From: Gellertiella hungarica
GTDB lineage: Bacteria; Pseudomonadota; Alphaproteobacteria; Rhizobiales; Rhizobiaceae
Assembly: GCF_014197145.1 (NCBI RefSeq)
Contig: NZ_JACIEZ010000002.1
Span: 496,001 to 560,000, forward strand
Direction: 5' to 3'
DNA: 64,000 nt
In this document: positions 54,830 through 63,562 of the stretch, piece after piece
Numbering within the stretch: position 1 is the stretch's first letter
How the letters are laid out: every line of letters begins with the position of its first letter
Notes under the pieces: generated by a model
Told to the model about the DNA's origin: nothing
Seen by the model: only the letters and a program-made list of their open reading frames with translations
Databases searched by the model: none
Made by a program: the position numbers and the translations under genes

Positions 54830-56840
54830 ATTGACGCGCCTCTTCATCAAGCGTCTGCAGCAGGACGTCCGCCGTCGCACCCTGCGCAACGCGCTTCTCA
54901 GCGGCTTGCTCGAATTGAAGCTTGCGGAACATGACGGCCATTTGCTGAAACGCTTCAGCCCGGCCTTCGATACCAGCCAGCTCTCAGGTCATCTCGATGA
55001 GGACGTCGCTTGGGTCAAGAAGCATTTTGCCTCGTTCCTGATCGAACCACCGAATGCGCAAGAAGCGAGCCTGGTGGCAAATGCATCTCATGGTGCCTCG
55101 GTAGACGTCCTGCCACCGGTGCCTGACCGCCTCAAACTGCTGTTCCGGCGGAAGCTTGAGACTGCAGCCTGGCCGGTGGCTGATGAGGCACGCCGCGCTT
55201 ACGCGGTTCGGCTGGTCGCCGCGGCAGGTGAGGCGCCTGCTTCGGGTCATGTAGTTACCGCCATCCTGCTTGCGCGGGCCTTCGCGCAATCGGGCCGTAC
55301 CGTGTCAGATTGGATGCGGGTTCTCCGCGCCGGCACCAGCTTCATCTGCATCCAGTCCGACGTCGAAGGCTTCGAGCGTCATCTGATGCGTCTGCTGGAG
55401 CACACAGGCCTGCTGGCCGGCAATCGTCTTTCTCTCATCGATGGTGGCGCGCCGTTCCGCGACTGCGATCTCGGTCTGGACGATCGTGGGCCCTATCGCC
55501 CCGTTATGCACATGGATGGCCGCGATGCCGCCCGCCTTACCGGCCCTTCGCTTCGCCGGCGGATGGTCGACGCCGCAGCACGCGATCTTCCTGTACTTCT
55601 GACAGCCGACGACCCGGAGCGCCTGCCGGAGCAAGTACTGCTCGCTTCCGATCTGAGGCTGGTCATCATGAAGCCGGATCGAGACCTTCTCGTCGATATC
55701 ATCGAAGCGATCTATGGAGTGCCGGCCATGGAGGAGCTGAAGAGGTCGCCTCTCCGGTTCTCGCCAAGATGGCTCTCGGTGGAGGAACTGATCCTCGCTT
55801 TCCGTCCGACCCGGCGGCTGGCAGATGCCATGCGGATTGTCGAAGCTCTCGCACGGCAGAATCGTCAAGCGGCCGGCGAGACGGACGACGCTGACGATGA
55901 ATGCTGGGACGATGAACAGGATGGGGCCGTAAAGCCGCACAACCGTCAGGCCGAGGAAACAGGCATGACGTCCAATGCAGGTTCTGACAAGCCTGGGCCA
56001 AAGAAGGTCGTTAGATCAGGAGGGCAGGGGGAGGGGCGGCCCGTGACCTACAATCCCGAGAAACAAACACCAGCTCGCAAGCGTGATAAGCCGAGCGGCG
56101 CCGAGGTCATCCAGCCGCAGCGAAATTCCGGGACGACGACTCTGCACTTTGGCAATTACCTGGCGGTCGAAACGCTGGCCGGCTATGGCAGGGCACGGGA
56201 CTGGGCCCTCGATCTGAAGGCCGATCTCCAGGACTATCTGGCGGATCGTCTTGATTGGGCGGAGATGAGCACACGGCTGCTTCTCTCCGGTCCGCCCGGT
56301 ACCGGCAAGACGACCTTTGCCCGTGCGCTCTGCAATACACTTCAGGTTCCCCTCGTCGTGACCTCGGTCGCGACCTGGCTGGAAGGTGGGCATCTCAATG
56401 ACGTCATTCGCAAAATGTCGAAGACCTTCGAGGAAGCGCGCGAACTCCAACCTTGCATTCTCTTCGTCGACGAGATCGACGGCATCGGCAAGCGGCAGCC
56501 CGCCGAGCGCGAGTATGCCGATTACTGGAATACCGTCGTCAATCGGGCGCTGGAGCTCCTCGATGGTGCCGCCAAGTCCGAAGGTGTCATCGTCGTCGGC
56601 GCGACCAATCGGCCCATGGAGATTGATGAAGCTCTGCGGCGTTCAGGCCGGCTCGAAACACACATCGAGATCCCGAGGCCCGATATCCCGGCACTCGCCG
56701 ACATTCTCAGGTTCCATCTGGGCGAAGACATCGAGCTGTTGAAGGGACATCAACCTGGCGGCAGTGCCACGATCGCACCGCTAGATGCTGAGAGCCGGCG
56801 CGATCATATCCTGGACCGAAACGAGGGAGCGCAGCCATGA
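54822..56840 (+). CDS. AAA+ ATPase of FtsH-like type with degenerate N-terminal AAA-like half
   Basis: A 672-residue protein without membrane segments. The C-terminal domain is a complete FtsH-like AAA+ module: LLLSGPPGTGKTTFARAL (Walker A, about 488), CILFVDEIDGIGKR (Walker B, about 547) and GATNRPMEIDEALRRSGRLE (second region of homology, about 593-612). Residues ~130-340 (PVLLTADDPERLPEQV ... RFSPRWLSVEELILAFRPTRRLADAM) look like a second, inactive AAA domain with lid; 350-440 is low complexity. It ends before the AAA lid, which starts the next gene in a 4-base overlap. Thus it is an FtsH-like enzyme split at the ATPase-lid boundary and made as two chains. Confidence 0.75.
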   Translation: MDKLTRLFIKRLQQDVRRRTLRNALLSGLLELKLAEHDGHLLKRFSPAFDTSQLSGHLDEDVAWVKKHFASFLIEPPNAQEASLVANASHGASVDVLPPVPDRLKLLFRRKLETAAWPVADEARRAYAVRLVAAAGEAPASGHVVTAILLARAFAQSGRTVSDWMRVLRAGTSFICIQSDVEGFERHLMRLLEHTGLLAGNRLSLIDGGAPFRDCDLGLDDRGPYRPVMHMDGRDAARLTGPSLRRRMVDAAARDLPVLLTADDPERLPEQVLLASDLRLVIMKPDRDLLVDIIEAIYGVPAMEELKRSPLRFSPRWLSVEELILAFRPTRRLADAMRIVEALARQNRQAAGETDDADDECWDDEQDGAVKPHNRQAEETGMTSNAGSDKPGPKKVVRSGGQGEGRPVTYNPEKQTPARKRDKPSGAEVIQPQRNSGTTTLHFGNYLAVETLAGYGRARDWALDLKADLQDYLADRLDWAEMSTRLLLSGPPGTGKTTFARALCNTLQVPLVVTSVATWLEGGHLNDVIRKMSKTFEEARELQPCILFVDEIDGIGKRQPAEREYADYWNTVVNRALELLDGAAKSEGVIVVGATNRPMEIDEALRRSGRLETHIEIPRPDIPALADILRFHLGEDIELLKGHQPGGSATIAPLDAESRRDHILDRNEGAQP

Positions 56841-57604
56841 CCCAGCAGATGGAAGATATCAGCGTCGCGCTGCAGCGCCTGGCCGCTCGCGCGCTCGGCA
56901 TGACCGGAGCGGACATCCAGCGCGTCGTTAAGGAGGCGAGGGCGCAAGCCAGGCGCCAGAAGCGGCCGCTCATGCTCGCCGATCTTGAAGCCGGCATTCG
57001 CCGTCAGCGGCCAGTGCCGAGCATGGAGCGCCTGCGGACAGTCGCGGTACATGAGGCGGGCCATGTCCTGGTGCACCATGTGCTTGGACTGGGATCGATC
57101 GCGAGCGTGACCATCGATGATCCCTCAGGGCGCGGCTACGGGTTGGTCGGATTCGAACCGACAGCGATGGAGCATGTAACCTGGTTCCACAATACGCTTG
57201 CGATGTTGCTTGCCGGCCGCGCCGCCGAGGTGCTGGTTTTTGGTCTGCCCGGAGCAGGGGCCGGCGGCAGCGACGACAGTGATCTGGCCCGTGCGACAAG
57301 CCTTGCCTTTGCGCTTGAGCGAACCGTCGGTCTTGGCAGCGAGCATCCGCTTCTCTACCGTCCGCATCAAAACCCCACTTCGGTACTCGACGCCCAGCCG
57401 CAACTGGCCGAACGGGTGCATGAGCATCTTGAGCGCGCTGAGAAAAGGGCAGGGGATCTCATCCTCGAGTACCGGCCGGCCTTCGATACTTTGGTGGAGG
57501 CACTTGTCCGTGCCCAGGCACTCGATGGACCTGAGGTCGTTGATATCCTCGAGAAGGCTGGCGCGAAGCCGCTGAAGGAAGCTATCAAGGCAAGAGAGCA
57601 ATGA
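56837..57604 (+). CDS. M41 (FtsH-type) zinc metalloprotease subunit
   Basis: A 255-residue protein. Residues 10-50 (RLAARALGMTGADIQRVVKEA ... MLADLEAGI) correspond to the AAA lid of FtsH. Then come VAVHEAGHVLVHH, the HExxH zinc motif at about 71-75, and GGSDDSDLARATSLAFALERTVGLG, where the Asp of DLARAT is the expected third zinc ligand. No membrane segment exists in either chain, so the assembled ATPase/protease would be soluble, unlike FtsH. Translation coupling with the ATPase gene (ATGA) argues for a stoichiometric complex. Substrate unknown. Confidence 0.8.
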   Translation: MTQQMEDISVALQRLAARALGMTGADIQRVVKEARAQARRQKRPLMLADLEAGIRRQRPVPSMERLRTVAVHEAGHVLVHHVLGLGSIASVTIDDPSGRGYGLVGFEPTAMEHVTWFHNTLAMLLAGRAAEVLVFGLPGAGAGGSDDSDLARATSLAFALERTVGLGSEHPLLYRPHQNPTSVLDAQPQLAERVHEHLERAEKRAGDLILEYRPAFDTLVEALVRAQALDGPEVVDILEKAGAKPLKEAIKAREQ

Positions 57605-57619
57605 GACCGGAGGAGCACC

Positions 57620-58552
57620 GTGGCGAACACCCTACTGGCACACTGCGACTGGGGGCGGGATCCTGCAAAGCGGTGGATGGCGGCGGCGGTTCGAACAGAA
57701 GGCGTCTGGCAGATCACACGGCCAGAGCTGGTCGGCGACACCGCCACGTTGATCGACCGTCTTCATGACCGGCGCAAGGAGGCTGGAAGTGTCTTGATCG
57801 GCTTCGACTTCCCGATCGGGCTTCCCACTGCCTATGCGAAGGCAGCGGAACTGCCGAGCTTCAGGCAGGCCCTTTCGCTCCTCGGCCATGGGCAGTGGGC
57901 CGATTGGTTCAAGGTCGCCGGGCACCACTCCGAGATCGGTCGGCATCGCCCATTCTATCCGATGCGCCCCGGTGGCACGAACCGGGCCCATCTCCTCAAG
58001 GGCCATGGGCTCGAAGAGCTTGTGCATCTCCTGCGCGAATGCGAGCGGGCAACGCCTGACCGCCAGGCAGCTTGCTCGCTCTTCTGGACGCTTGGCGGCA
58101 ACCAGGTTGGCAAGGGTGCAATTGCCGGCTGGCAGGAAGTCATCATCCCGAACCTCGCACGGATCGGGCTTTGGCCATTCGACGGCAGCCTGACCGAGGT
58201 TGCGGAGATGTCGGAGACGATCATCGCGGAAACCTATCCCGGCGACGTCTACCACTGGATCGGCATCAAAAGGCGCGCAGGCTGGAGCAAACGCCGCCAG
58301 TCGGATCGCGCGGGAGCCGGCCCGATCCTGCTCGACTGGATTGCGGCGAGACCCGTGATTGACGCTCAAGCCGTCAGCTCCGCCATCCAGACTGGTTTCG
58401 ATCCAGGTCCTGCAGGCGAGGACCAGTTCGATGCGATGATCGGTCTCCTCGGCATGATTGCGGTTGTCGAGGGCGAAAGAGGCGAGGGCGTGCCTTCCCA
58501 GAGCCTCGACATCCTCAAATGGGAAGGCTGGATCCTCGGGCATCAGCGATAA
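57620..58552 (+). CDS. RNase H-like fold protein (DUF429-type)
   Basis: A 310-residue protein starting at GTG 57620, 15 bases after the protease stop and preceded by GGAGGA. It has DWGRDPAKRWMAA at the N-terminus (first acidic residue), LIGFDFPIGLPTAY (about 56, the GxDxPxGxP-like strand), IIAETYPGDVYHW (about 201) and GEDQFDAMIGLLGMI (about 271, last acidic residue). This is the pattern of DUF429 proteins, a predicted RNase H-fold nuclease family. Same operon as the AAA+/M41 pair. Confidence 0.55.
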   Translation: MANTLLAHCDWGRDPAKRWMAAAVRTEGVWQITRPELVGDTATLIDRLHDRRKEAGSVLIGFDFPIGLPTAYAKAAELPSFRQALSLLGHGQWADWFKVAGHHSEIGRHRPFYPMRPGGTNRAHLLKGHGLEELVHLLRECERATPDRQAACSLFWTLGGNQVGKGAIAGWQEVIIPNLARIGLWPFDGSLTEVAEMSETIIAETYPGDVYHWIGIKRRAGWSKRRQSDRAGAGPILLDWIAARPVIDAQAVSSAIQTGFDPGPAGEDQFDAMIGLLGMIAVVEGERGEGVPSQSLDILKWEGWILGHQR

Positions 58553-58618
58553 ATCTTGCCGGTAAAGCGTCTCGCCTTATCGGCGCTTCATCTCGACACG
58601 CCCGCACATTGAAACAAG

Positions 58619-58846
58619 TTGCGATCATTCGATTCGAGATCCCACGCAGATGATTCCGATCTCTTTGCCGTCGATTCAGAATTGGGGAAATCCGATTCCG
58701 CAGCACAGTTCAAACGCTGTTTGTGGCGGACAGAAAACGCGCACATCATCTCAATGTGTCCGCACTTCAAGACAAATTGCGCTCATTCGATTCCAGATTC
58801 GAGAGCGCTGATTCCCGGATTGATAAAACCGATTCAGCGAGAAATC
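58619..58846. repeat. Phased GATTC repeats with 21-bp period in two arrays
   Basis: GATTC starts at 58631, 58652, 58673 and 58694, and again at 58789, 58810 and 58831: exactly 21 bases apart within each array. Both arrays open with the same 17-base pattern TTGCG(A/C)TCATTCGATTC and are offset by 158 bases. In one frame each array encodes a heptad pattern with Asp-Ser at a fixed place. It could be a phased protein-binding array (origin, operator) or a decayed coding repeat. Confidence 0.6.
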
Positions 58847-58909
58847 GGGTTGCGCCGGCTGTCCGGGCCCGGCAGCATGAGTGGGGTCAGAGCATCTTCA
58901 GAGGGCAGA

Positions 58910-59257
58910 ATGGCGCGGCAATCGGACGATGAGCGGCTGGCGAGGCAACGGGCCTACCAGCAGGAGAAGCGCATGAGGGACGCCAAGGCGCGGCGCCCCG
59001 GTCGAGACGATGTGGCACGCACTGCGTTCTTCTGGATTGTGAAGCGGATGGCGGAGCGGACCCCGCATGAGATGGAGCTGTTCCAGGAGCGCATGGTCGA
59101 GATGCTGGTCGAGCAGGGGTTCGATCATCAGGCGAGCGACGCCGTGTTGGACGAACTGATCGCCAAGTACCGAACCGGGGGCCCGCCGTTCCGGCGCAAG
59201 GTCCATCTGCTTTATCCGGACGGGCGGCCGCTACTAGAGAACGACGAGGACGATTAA
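58910..59257 (+). CDS. Small charged protein of unknown function
   Basis: A 115-residue protein from ATG 58910 (GAGGG upstream); the longer frame from 58619 crosses the GATTC repeats and is not used. It has a highly charged basic N-terminal helix (ARQRAYQQEKRMRDAKARR), then TAFFWIVKRMAERTPHEMELFQERMVEMLVEQGF and an acidic end. It lies between the phased repeats and the integrase gene (convergent). The position suits an element-maintenance or DNA-binding protein, but nothing more can be claimed. Confidence 0.5.
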   Translation: MARQSDDERLARQRAYQQEKRMRDAKARRPGRDDVARTAFFWIVKRMAERTPHEMELFQERMVEMLVEQGFDHQASDAVLDELIAKYRTGGPPFRRKVHLLYPDGRPLLENDEDD

Positions 59258-59499
59258 TCGCCTCGTTAGGCTGCGCTCTAGCAGCCGGTGGACTGGCTCT
59301 CGAGGTTCCTGAACGCTTTCCGTGTTCCCGTTCGAGATGGACTGTCCAGATCAAACTGCGTTTGCCAAGCCACCCCAAGAAAGCCGGTCTCCCCCCATTA
59401 CTTCGTAAAACGCCGTTTGAAGAGGAATCGGAGATCTTAACGGATAGGCGCATAGGCTTACGTGATCCAATGCCACTAAGAGCGGAAATTGTTTCCTAA

Positions 59500-61518
59500 C
59501 TATTGGCTCTTCTTTCCTCTACGAGCCCAGGGCGCAGGCAGCTTGTTTTCCACCCAAGGCAACAGCTGAATTGGTTTCGGTTCAACGCCGGACGTGATGA
59601 TGGGATATTTGGACAGCGCCTCCCTCATGAGAGGAAGACCGGCTACGTTGGTATAGCGGGTTGCCGTCTCGCTATCATCGCCAAGACGTCCGGCAATATC
59701 GTCGATGACAGCGGTGGGCACGCCGGCCTGATATAGCGTGTCTGCCATCCCGTGCCGAAGCGCGTGCAGAGCCCTGTTCCACATTTTGTCCTGAAGTGCC
59801 TTCTTCATGATCGGCGTGAAAGCGTCATAGAACCGATCGCCGGGGTCATTGTTCGACTTGTCTGAAAACAGGTCCGGGAACAGTTGGATATAGCCGAGCT
59901 TTCGGATCGCCTTCTGGTAATCCAGAATTCCGAGGCGCACGAGTTCGTCCGGAAGAGGCAATATGCGTTGCGACTGCTCGTTCTTGAGACGACGCAGCGA
60001 GTTTGGCTGGAGATCGATCACATACCCGCCGGCCTCCTGGTAAATGTCATCGACTTCAAGAGCTGCAAATTCTTTCCGCCTTGCGCCGAGATAGGTGAGC
60101 ATGATCGGCAGGAAGTAGAGGGAGTCGTGGTAGACTTCCTTGCCAGGTTTGCTCCGACCACGGCCGCTGTTCAGCGAGCCCGTGTAGATCGAAGAAGAAA
60201 AGATTGGCTTAATGTCTTCGGGCGTCGGTTTGAACTGTTGCGCCCGGATGGATCCCTTCTTCGGTTTTCGTGGGCGTAAGCCATCGAAGGTCCAATCGGT
60301 GATCTCGAAGCCGTGACCCCGGATGTGCTTCAAGAAGTGCTGAAGGTTGCCGAAGTGCTTTCGGATGGTTCCTGCTGAAAGTCCAACCTTGGCTTGATCC
60401 CCGAGCGTAGCCTTCAGCTTTTCGCCTTCGGCCCGAAGCTCAGGCGCCGACATTCCTCGCATGCGATGGCTCTGGCCCCAACGTGCCGGAATGTCGTTGA
60501 AGTGCTGACGCAGCTTGCCGATGTGGTATTGGGTAATCTGGCCGGAGTGCTTGACGTCGTGTTCCTCAAGCACGGTTTTAAACAGCCGGACAAGCGCCAG
60601 AACGTCGCGCGCCGTCGCCGGCTCCCATTCTTCTCCCATATTTGTAATCAATTTATTGCATTCGCTCTCGAACTCTTCGAGGGCGACAACGGGCCGCGGA
60701 TCGGTGCCAGGCTTCACCTCGGTCGCCTGTGAACCTGAATTGTCCGCATCGATGACGGGGTCGTGCGAGGGCGCCGCTTCCTTGGTTTTTGGCTCCTCGG
60801 CTGCGTTTGGGACGAGCTTCAGTGTTGGACGGCCACCGCCGGTGAACTCGCTGAGAGAGCGGTCGGCGAGGGGATGGCGATCATCGACGTCGAGAAGGGC
60901 TTCTGCTTTGCCTTCGAAGAAGCGGGAAGCTGCTTTCTCACGGTTGATCGGATTGTCGTTGATGTCGAAGGCTTCCATCAGCTTGCGGATGCTGTGCTCG
61001 AAGCTCGGCTGAATGGAGCGCTTGAGCTCGTTGAAATAGTTTGCCCGGATTGCAGGGATATGGGAGGCCGGTACGCCGTTCTTCAGGAGATAGGTGGTAC
61101 CGCTGCAATCGTCTTCCAGCGTCAGTTCGCGACGAAGCCCGAACTGGGCGAGCAGCTTGTAGGCCCAGCCCATTTCCAGGTCATGCTCGAGCTCCTCGAT
61201 ATCGTCGGCGCGGCCGTTGCGCTTGGCTGCGACGCTGATGTCCTCCAGGTGATCGAGCATCTCGTCTCGAACCTGGATGAAGAGCTTTTGTAGCTGTTCC
61301 CGTGTCGACATGCGTTCCCGTTCGACAAACCGTAGTTCCGCGAGCCGGGTGTTGAGCCGGCGCGCAACCATCTGCGCCTTTCTATGATCGGAAACCTGAA
61401 GACTGAGTGAAAGCCGGCTGCCGCTCGGACAGGCGGTGAAGTGCGCCGGGATGCGCGGCCGCCAGTAGAAGATGTTTCCGCGGCGGATGAGATTCTCGAC
61501 CTCGTGGCGAACGGCCAT
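59500..61518 (-). CDS. int: Tyrosine site-specific integrase of element III
   Basis: A 672-residue tyrosine recombinase, much longer than the element II enzyme. An N-terminal ~60 residues (NIFYWRPRIPAHFTACPSGSRLSLSLQVSD) match the arm-binding start of rhizobial tRNA-targeting integrases. A long helical middle with a low-complexity linker (about 235-285) follows. The catalytic end has YLGARRKEFAALEVDDI (first Arg), NRALHALRHGMADTL (His-x-x-Arg) and ETATRYTNVAGL (Tyr nucleophile). It starts 157 bases from the tRNA-Gln 3' end, with 13-bp-spaced motifs between, the position expected for the integrase that inserted element III. Confidence 0.88.
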   Translation of the reverse strand: MAVRHEVENLIRRGNIFYWRPRIPAHFTACPSGSRLSLSLQVSDHRKAQMVARRLNTRLAELRFVERERMSTREQLQKLFIQVRDEMLDHLEDISVAAKRNGRADDIEELEHDLEMGWAYKLLAQFGLRRELTLEDDCSGTTYLLKNGVPASHIPAIRANYFNELKRSIQPSFEHSIRKLMEAFDINDNPINREKAASRFFEGKAEALLDVDDRHPLADRSLSEFTGGGRPTLKLVPNAAEEPKTKEAAPSHDPVIDADNSGSQATEVKPGTDPRPVVALEEFESECNKLITNMGEEWEPATARDVLALVRLFKTVLEEHDVKHSGQITQYHIGKLRQHFNDIPARWGQSHRMRGMSAPELRAEGEKLKATLGDQAKVGLSAGTIRKHFGNLQHFLKHIRGHGFEITDWTFDGLRPRKPKKGSIRAQQFKPTPEDIKPIFSSSIYTGSLNSGRGRSKPGKEVYHDSLYFLPIMLTYLGARRKEFAALEVDDIYQEAGGYVIDLQPNSLRRLKNEQSQRILPLPDELVRLGILDYQKAIRKLGYIQLFPDLFSDKSNNDPGDRFYDAFTPIMKKALQDKMWNRALHALRHGMADTLYQAGVPTAVIDDIAGRLGDDSETATRYTNVAGLPLMREALSKYPIITSGVEPKPIQLLPWVENKLPAPWARRGKKSQ

Positions 61519-61563
61519 GACGGAATGCCCTGTCTTGCCAGAGCTGACGCCGTAACCTCTTTA

Positions 61564-61691
61564 GGGCCTGGGCATCACCTTTGGGTATCAGTTCTGGGCA
61601 TCAGGTCGCCAATGACGCCAAAACGGGATCCGGCGCGGCTGGAAAACTGAGAAATAACAGAAATTTGGGAGAATTGGCTGGGGAACCTGGA
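61564..61691. repeat. 128-bp repeat, right copy with 13-bp-phased arm motifs
   Basis: Near-identical to 26724-26851. Contains CTGGGCATCAC (61568), TTGGGTATCAG (61581) and CTGGGCATCAG (61594), spaced exactly 13 bases, between the integrase start and the att core, then the tRNA 3' end. Confidence 0.85.
61675..61691. other. att core copy 3 (within tRNA-Gln)
   Basis: TGGCTGGGGAACCTGGA here forms the 3' end of the functional tRNA-Gln gene: CCA, discriminator, acceptor strand and the start of the T-stem. It is the right boundary of element III. Confidence 0.85.
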
Positions 61692-61748
61692 TTCGAACCA
61701 AGATCGACGGAGTCAGAGTCCGCTGTTCTACCATTGAACTATTCCCCA
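61675..61748 (-). tRNA. tRNA-Gln (anticodon CTG)
   Basis: 74 bases reading TGGGGAATAGTTCAATGGTA... on the minus strand. The acceptor stem TGGGGAA pairs with TTCCCCA; the anticodon stem-loop is GCGGA-CTCTGAC-TCCGT with anticodon CTG. The T-arm is CTTGG-TTCGAAT-CCAGG with one G-U pair. The CCA end is encoded. The 3' end points to the islands and is the integration target. Confidence 0.95.
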
Positions 61749-62025
61749 GCAGTGCGAGCGGTGTTCGCCGCTGGTGTGGCGGGCTTATAACCAAAAGATT
61801 GGAAGATGCAAAGGCCTGTTTCGAAAAAAATCGGAAGTTTTCCAGAAGCAGGCGTGGCAGTCCTTCGGGTACTCCCGGCCGCCGTCGGGCGGGGCGTTGC
61901 GGGCCGGTGGGAAAAAACAGTTTGGAGAAGAAGCGTCCCGCTGTTATTCTCGCCGCAACGAAACTGATGAACCGCCAGCGGCATGCCTCTCTTGACGGCT
62001 TTGCGCGGCGAAGTGGACCATAGAC

Positions 62026-63552
62026 GTGAAAGACCCCGAAAACGGCGCAAGCGCGCCAAAATCAGGGGCGTCTGATGCGGGCCGCAGGGCAGGGAAGCCT
62101 TCCCGGCGCGGCAAGAGACGGCGGAGTGGGAGCCCCCATGCCGCCGGCATCGCCGTATCCGCAGGCCAAGCGGGCTCTGTTCCCGCCGCCGGACGTCCAA
62201 ACGAGGCCGGAGACGCCAAAGCGTCCCGCAAGCGGAAACGCAGGCGGTCGAGACCCGAACATTCGCCCGAAAAACAGGCCTTGCAGCCGCGCGGCCCCCA
62301 GTCGCCACAGCCTCCCCAGGCCGAAGCTCCTGCGGGCGAGGCCAGCGGAAAGGCGCGCCGCGGCCGGCGCAAGAACCGCAGCAAGCGCAGCCTGCAGGGC
62401 CGCCCCATGCCGCCTGCCGCCCCAGGCGCAAGCGTCGGGCACAGGGCCGAGCCCCGCAGCGACGCCCGCATCGATCAGCCGCGGGGCGCCCCGCCCCCCC
62501 AGCGCCACGCACCCGAACGGGCCTCGCCGCCCGTGGCAAGGCCGCGGGAAGAAGATCTTTACGCCGCACTCGATCTCGGCACGAACAATTGCCGCCTCCT
62601 GGTCGCGCAGCCTGGGCGGCCGGGCCAGTTCCGGGTGGTGGATGCCTTCTCGCGAATCGTTCGCCTCGGCGAAGGCCTTGCCGCCAGCGGCCGGCTTTCC
62701 GATGAGGCGATGGACCGCGCCGTGGAGGCGCTGCGCATCTGCGCGGCCAAGATCCGCAACCGCGATATCCGCCGCATGCGGCTGATCGCGACCGAAGCCT
62801 GCCGCGCAGCCGAAAATGGCGAAAGCTTCCTGAAGCGGGTCACGGAGGAAACGGGGCTCGAGCTGGAGATCATCAACCGCGAGACGGAAGCACGGCTTGC
62901 GGTCTCCGGCTGCTCCTCGCTGGTCGGACGCGAGGCGCGTTCGGTGGTGCTATTCGATATCGGCGGCGGCTCTTCGGAAATCGCCGTGCTCGACATCAAT
63001 GGCCAGCGCTCCAGCCGGCTTGCCCATCACATCACCCACTGGACATCGCTTCCCGTCGGCGTGGTGACGCTATCCGAGCGGCATGGCGGGCAGGATGTCA
63101 CGCCCGAGGTCTTCGCCGCCATGGTGAGCGAAGTCGAGGGCATGCTGGCGCGTTTCGATTGCCCGCCCTTGCCCTCCCGGGGCGATGGTTTCTACCTCAT
63201 CGGCACTTCGGGCACGGTCACCACGCTTGCGGGCGTCCATCTCAACCTGCCGCGCTACGACCGCCGGCAGGTGGATGGCCTCTGGCTCAGCGATCCCGAT
63301 GTCACCGCCATGCAGGCCAAGCTTCTGTCCTGGGGCTTTGCCGAGCGTGCGGCCAATGCCTGCATCGGCCCGGACCGGGCGGATCTCGTGCTGGCGGGCT
63401 GCGCCATCCTGGAAGCCATCCGCCGCCGCTGGCCGAGCCAGCGCATGCGGGTTGCCGACCGGGGCCTGCGCGAGGGCCTGCTCACCGACATGATGGCCGA
63501 CGATGGCGTGTGGAGCCGCAACCGCGCCCGCCGCACCCAGAAGAACCGCTGA
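62026..63552 (+). CDS. ppx: Ppx/GppA family phosphatase
   Basis: A protein of about 508 residues with GTG start at 62026. Residues 1-175 are Pro/Arg/Lys/Ala-rich and without fold. The actin-like domain begins at [17 protein letters not shown] (about 183-199, phosphate-1 loop), followed by [12 protein letters not shown] and [16 protein letters not shown] (phosphate-2 loop). The end has the usual [11 protein letters not shown] motif. The family hydrolyses exopolyphosphate or pppGpp. The basic N-terminal extension is unusual for the family in general. rlmE follows after 10 bases, likely cotranscribed. Confidence 0.88.
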   Translation: MKDPENGASAPKSGASDAGRRAGKPSRRGKRRRSGSPHAAGIAVSAGQAGSVPAAGRPNEAGDAKASRKRKRRRSRPEHSPEKQALQPRGPQSPQPPQAEAPAGEASGKARRGRRKNRSKRSLQGRPMPPAAPGASVGHRAEPRSDARIDQPRGAPPPQRHAPERASPPVARPREEDLYAALDLGTNNCRLLVAQPGRPGQFRVVDAFSRIVRLGEGLAASGRLSDEAMDRAVEALRICAAKIRNRDIRRMRLIATEACRAAENGESFLKRVTEETGLELEIINRETEARLAVSGCSSLVGREARSVVLFDIGGGSSEIAVLDINGQRSSRLAHHITHWTSLPVGVVTLSERHGGQDVTPEVFAAMVSEVEGMLARFDCPPLPSRGDGFYLIGTSGTVTTLAGVHLNLPRYDRRQVDGLWLSDPDVTAMQAKLLSWGFAERAANACIGPDRADLVLAGCAILEAIRRRWPSQRMRVADRGLREGLLTDMMADDGVWSRNRARRTQKNR

Positions 63553-63562
63553 GGAAACCCGT

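Noticed and set aside
51349..58552. Toxin-antitoxin or retron reading of the accessory cluster
   Set aside because: No reverse transcriptase, no msr/msd-like structure and no small toxin/antitoxin pair; protein content is AAA+, protease and nuclease-like.
58619..58846. CRISPR array
   Set aside because: The repeated unit is only 5 bases in a 21-base register, without a long conserved repeat, spacers of 30 bases or cas genes.
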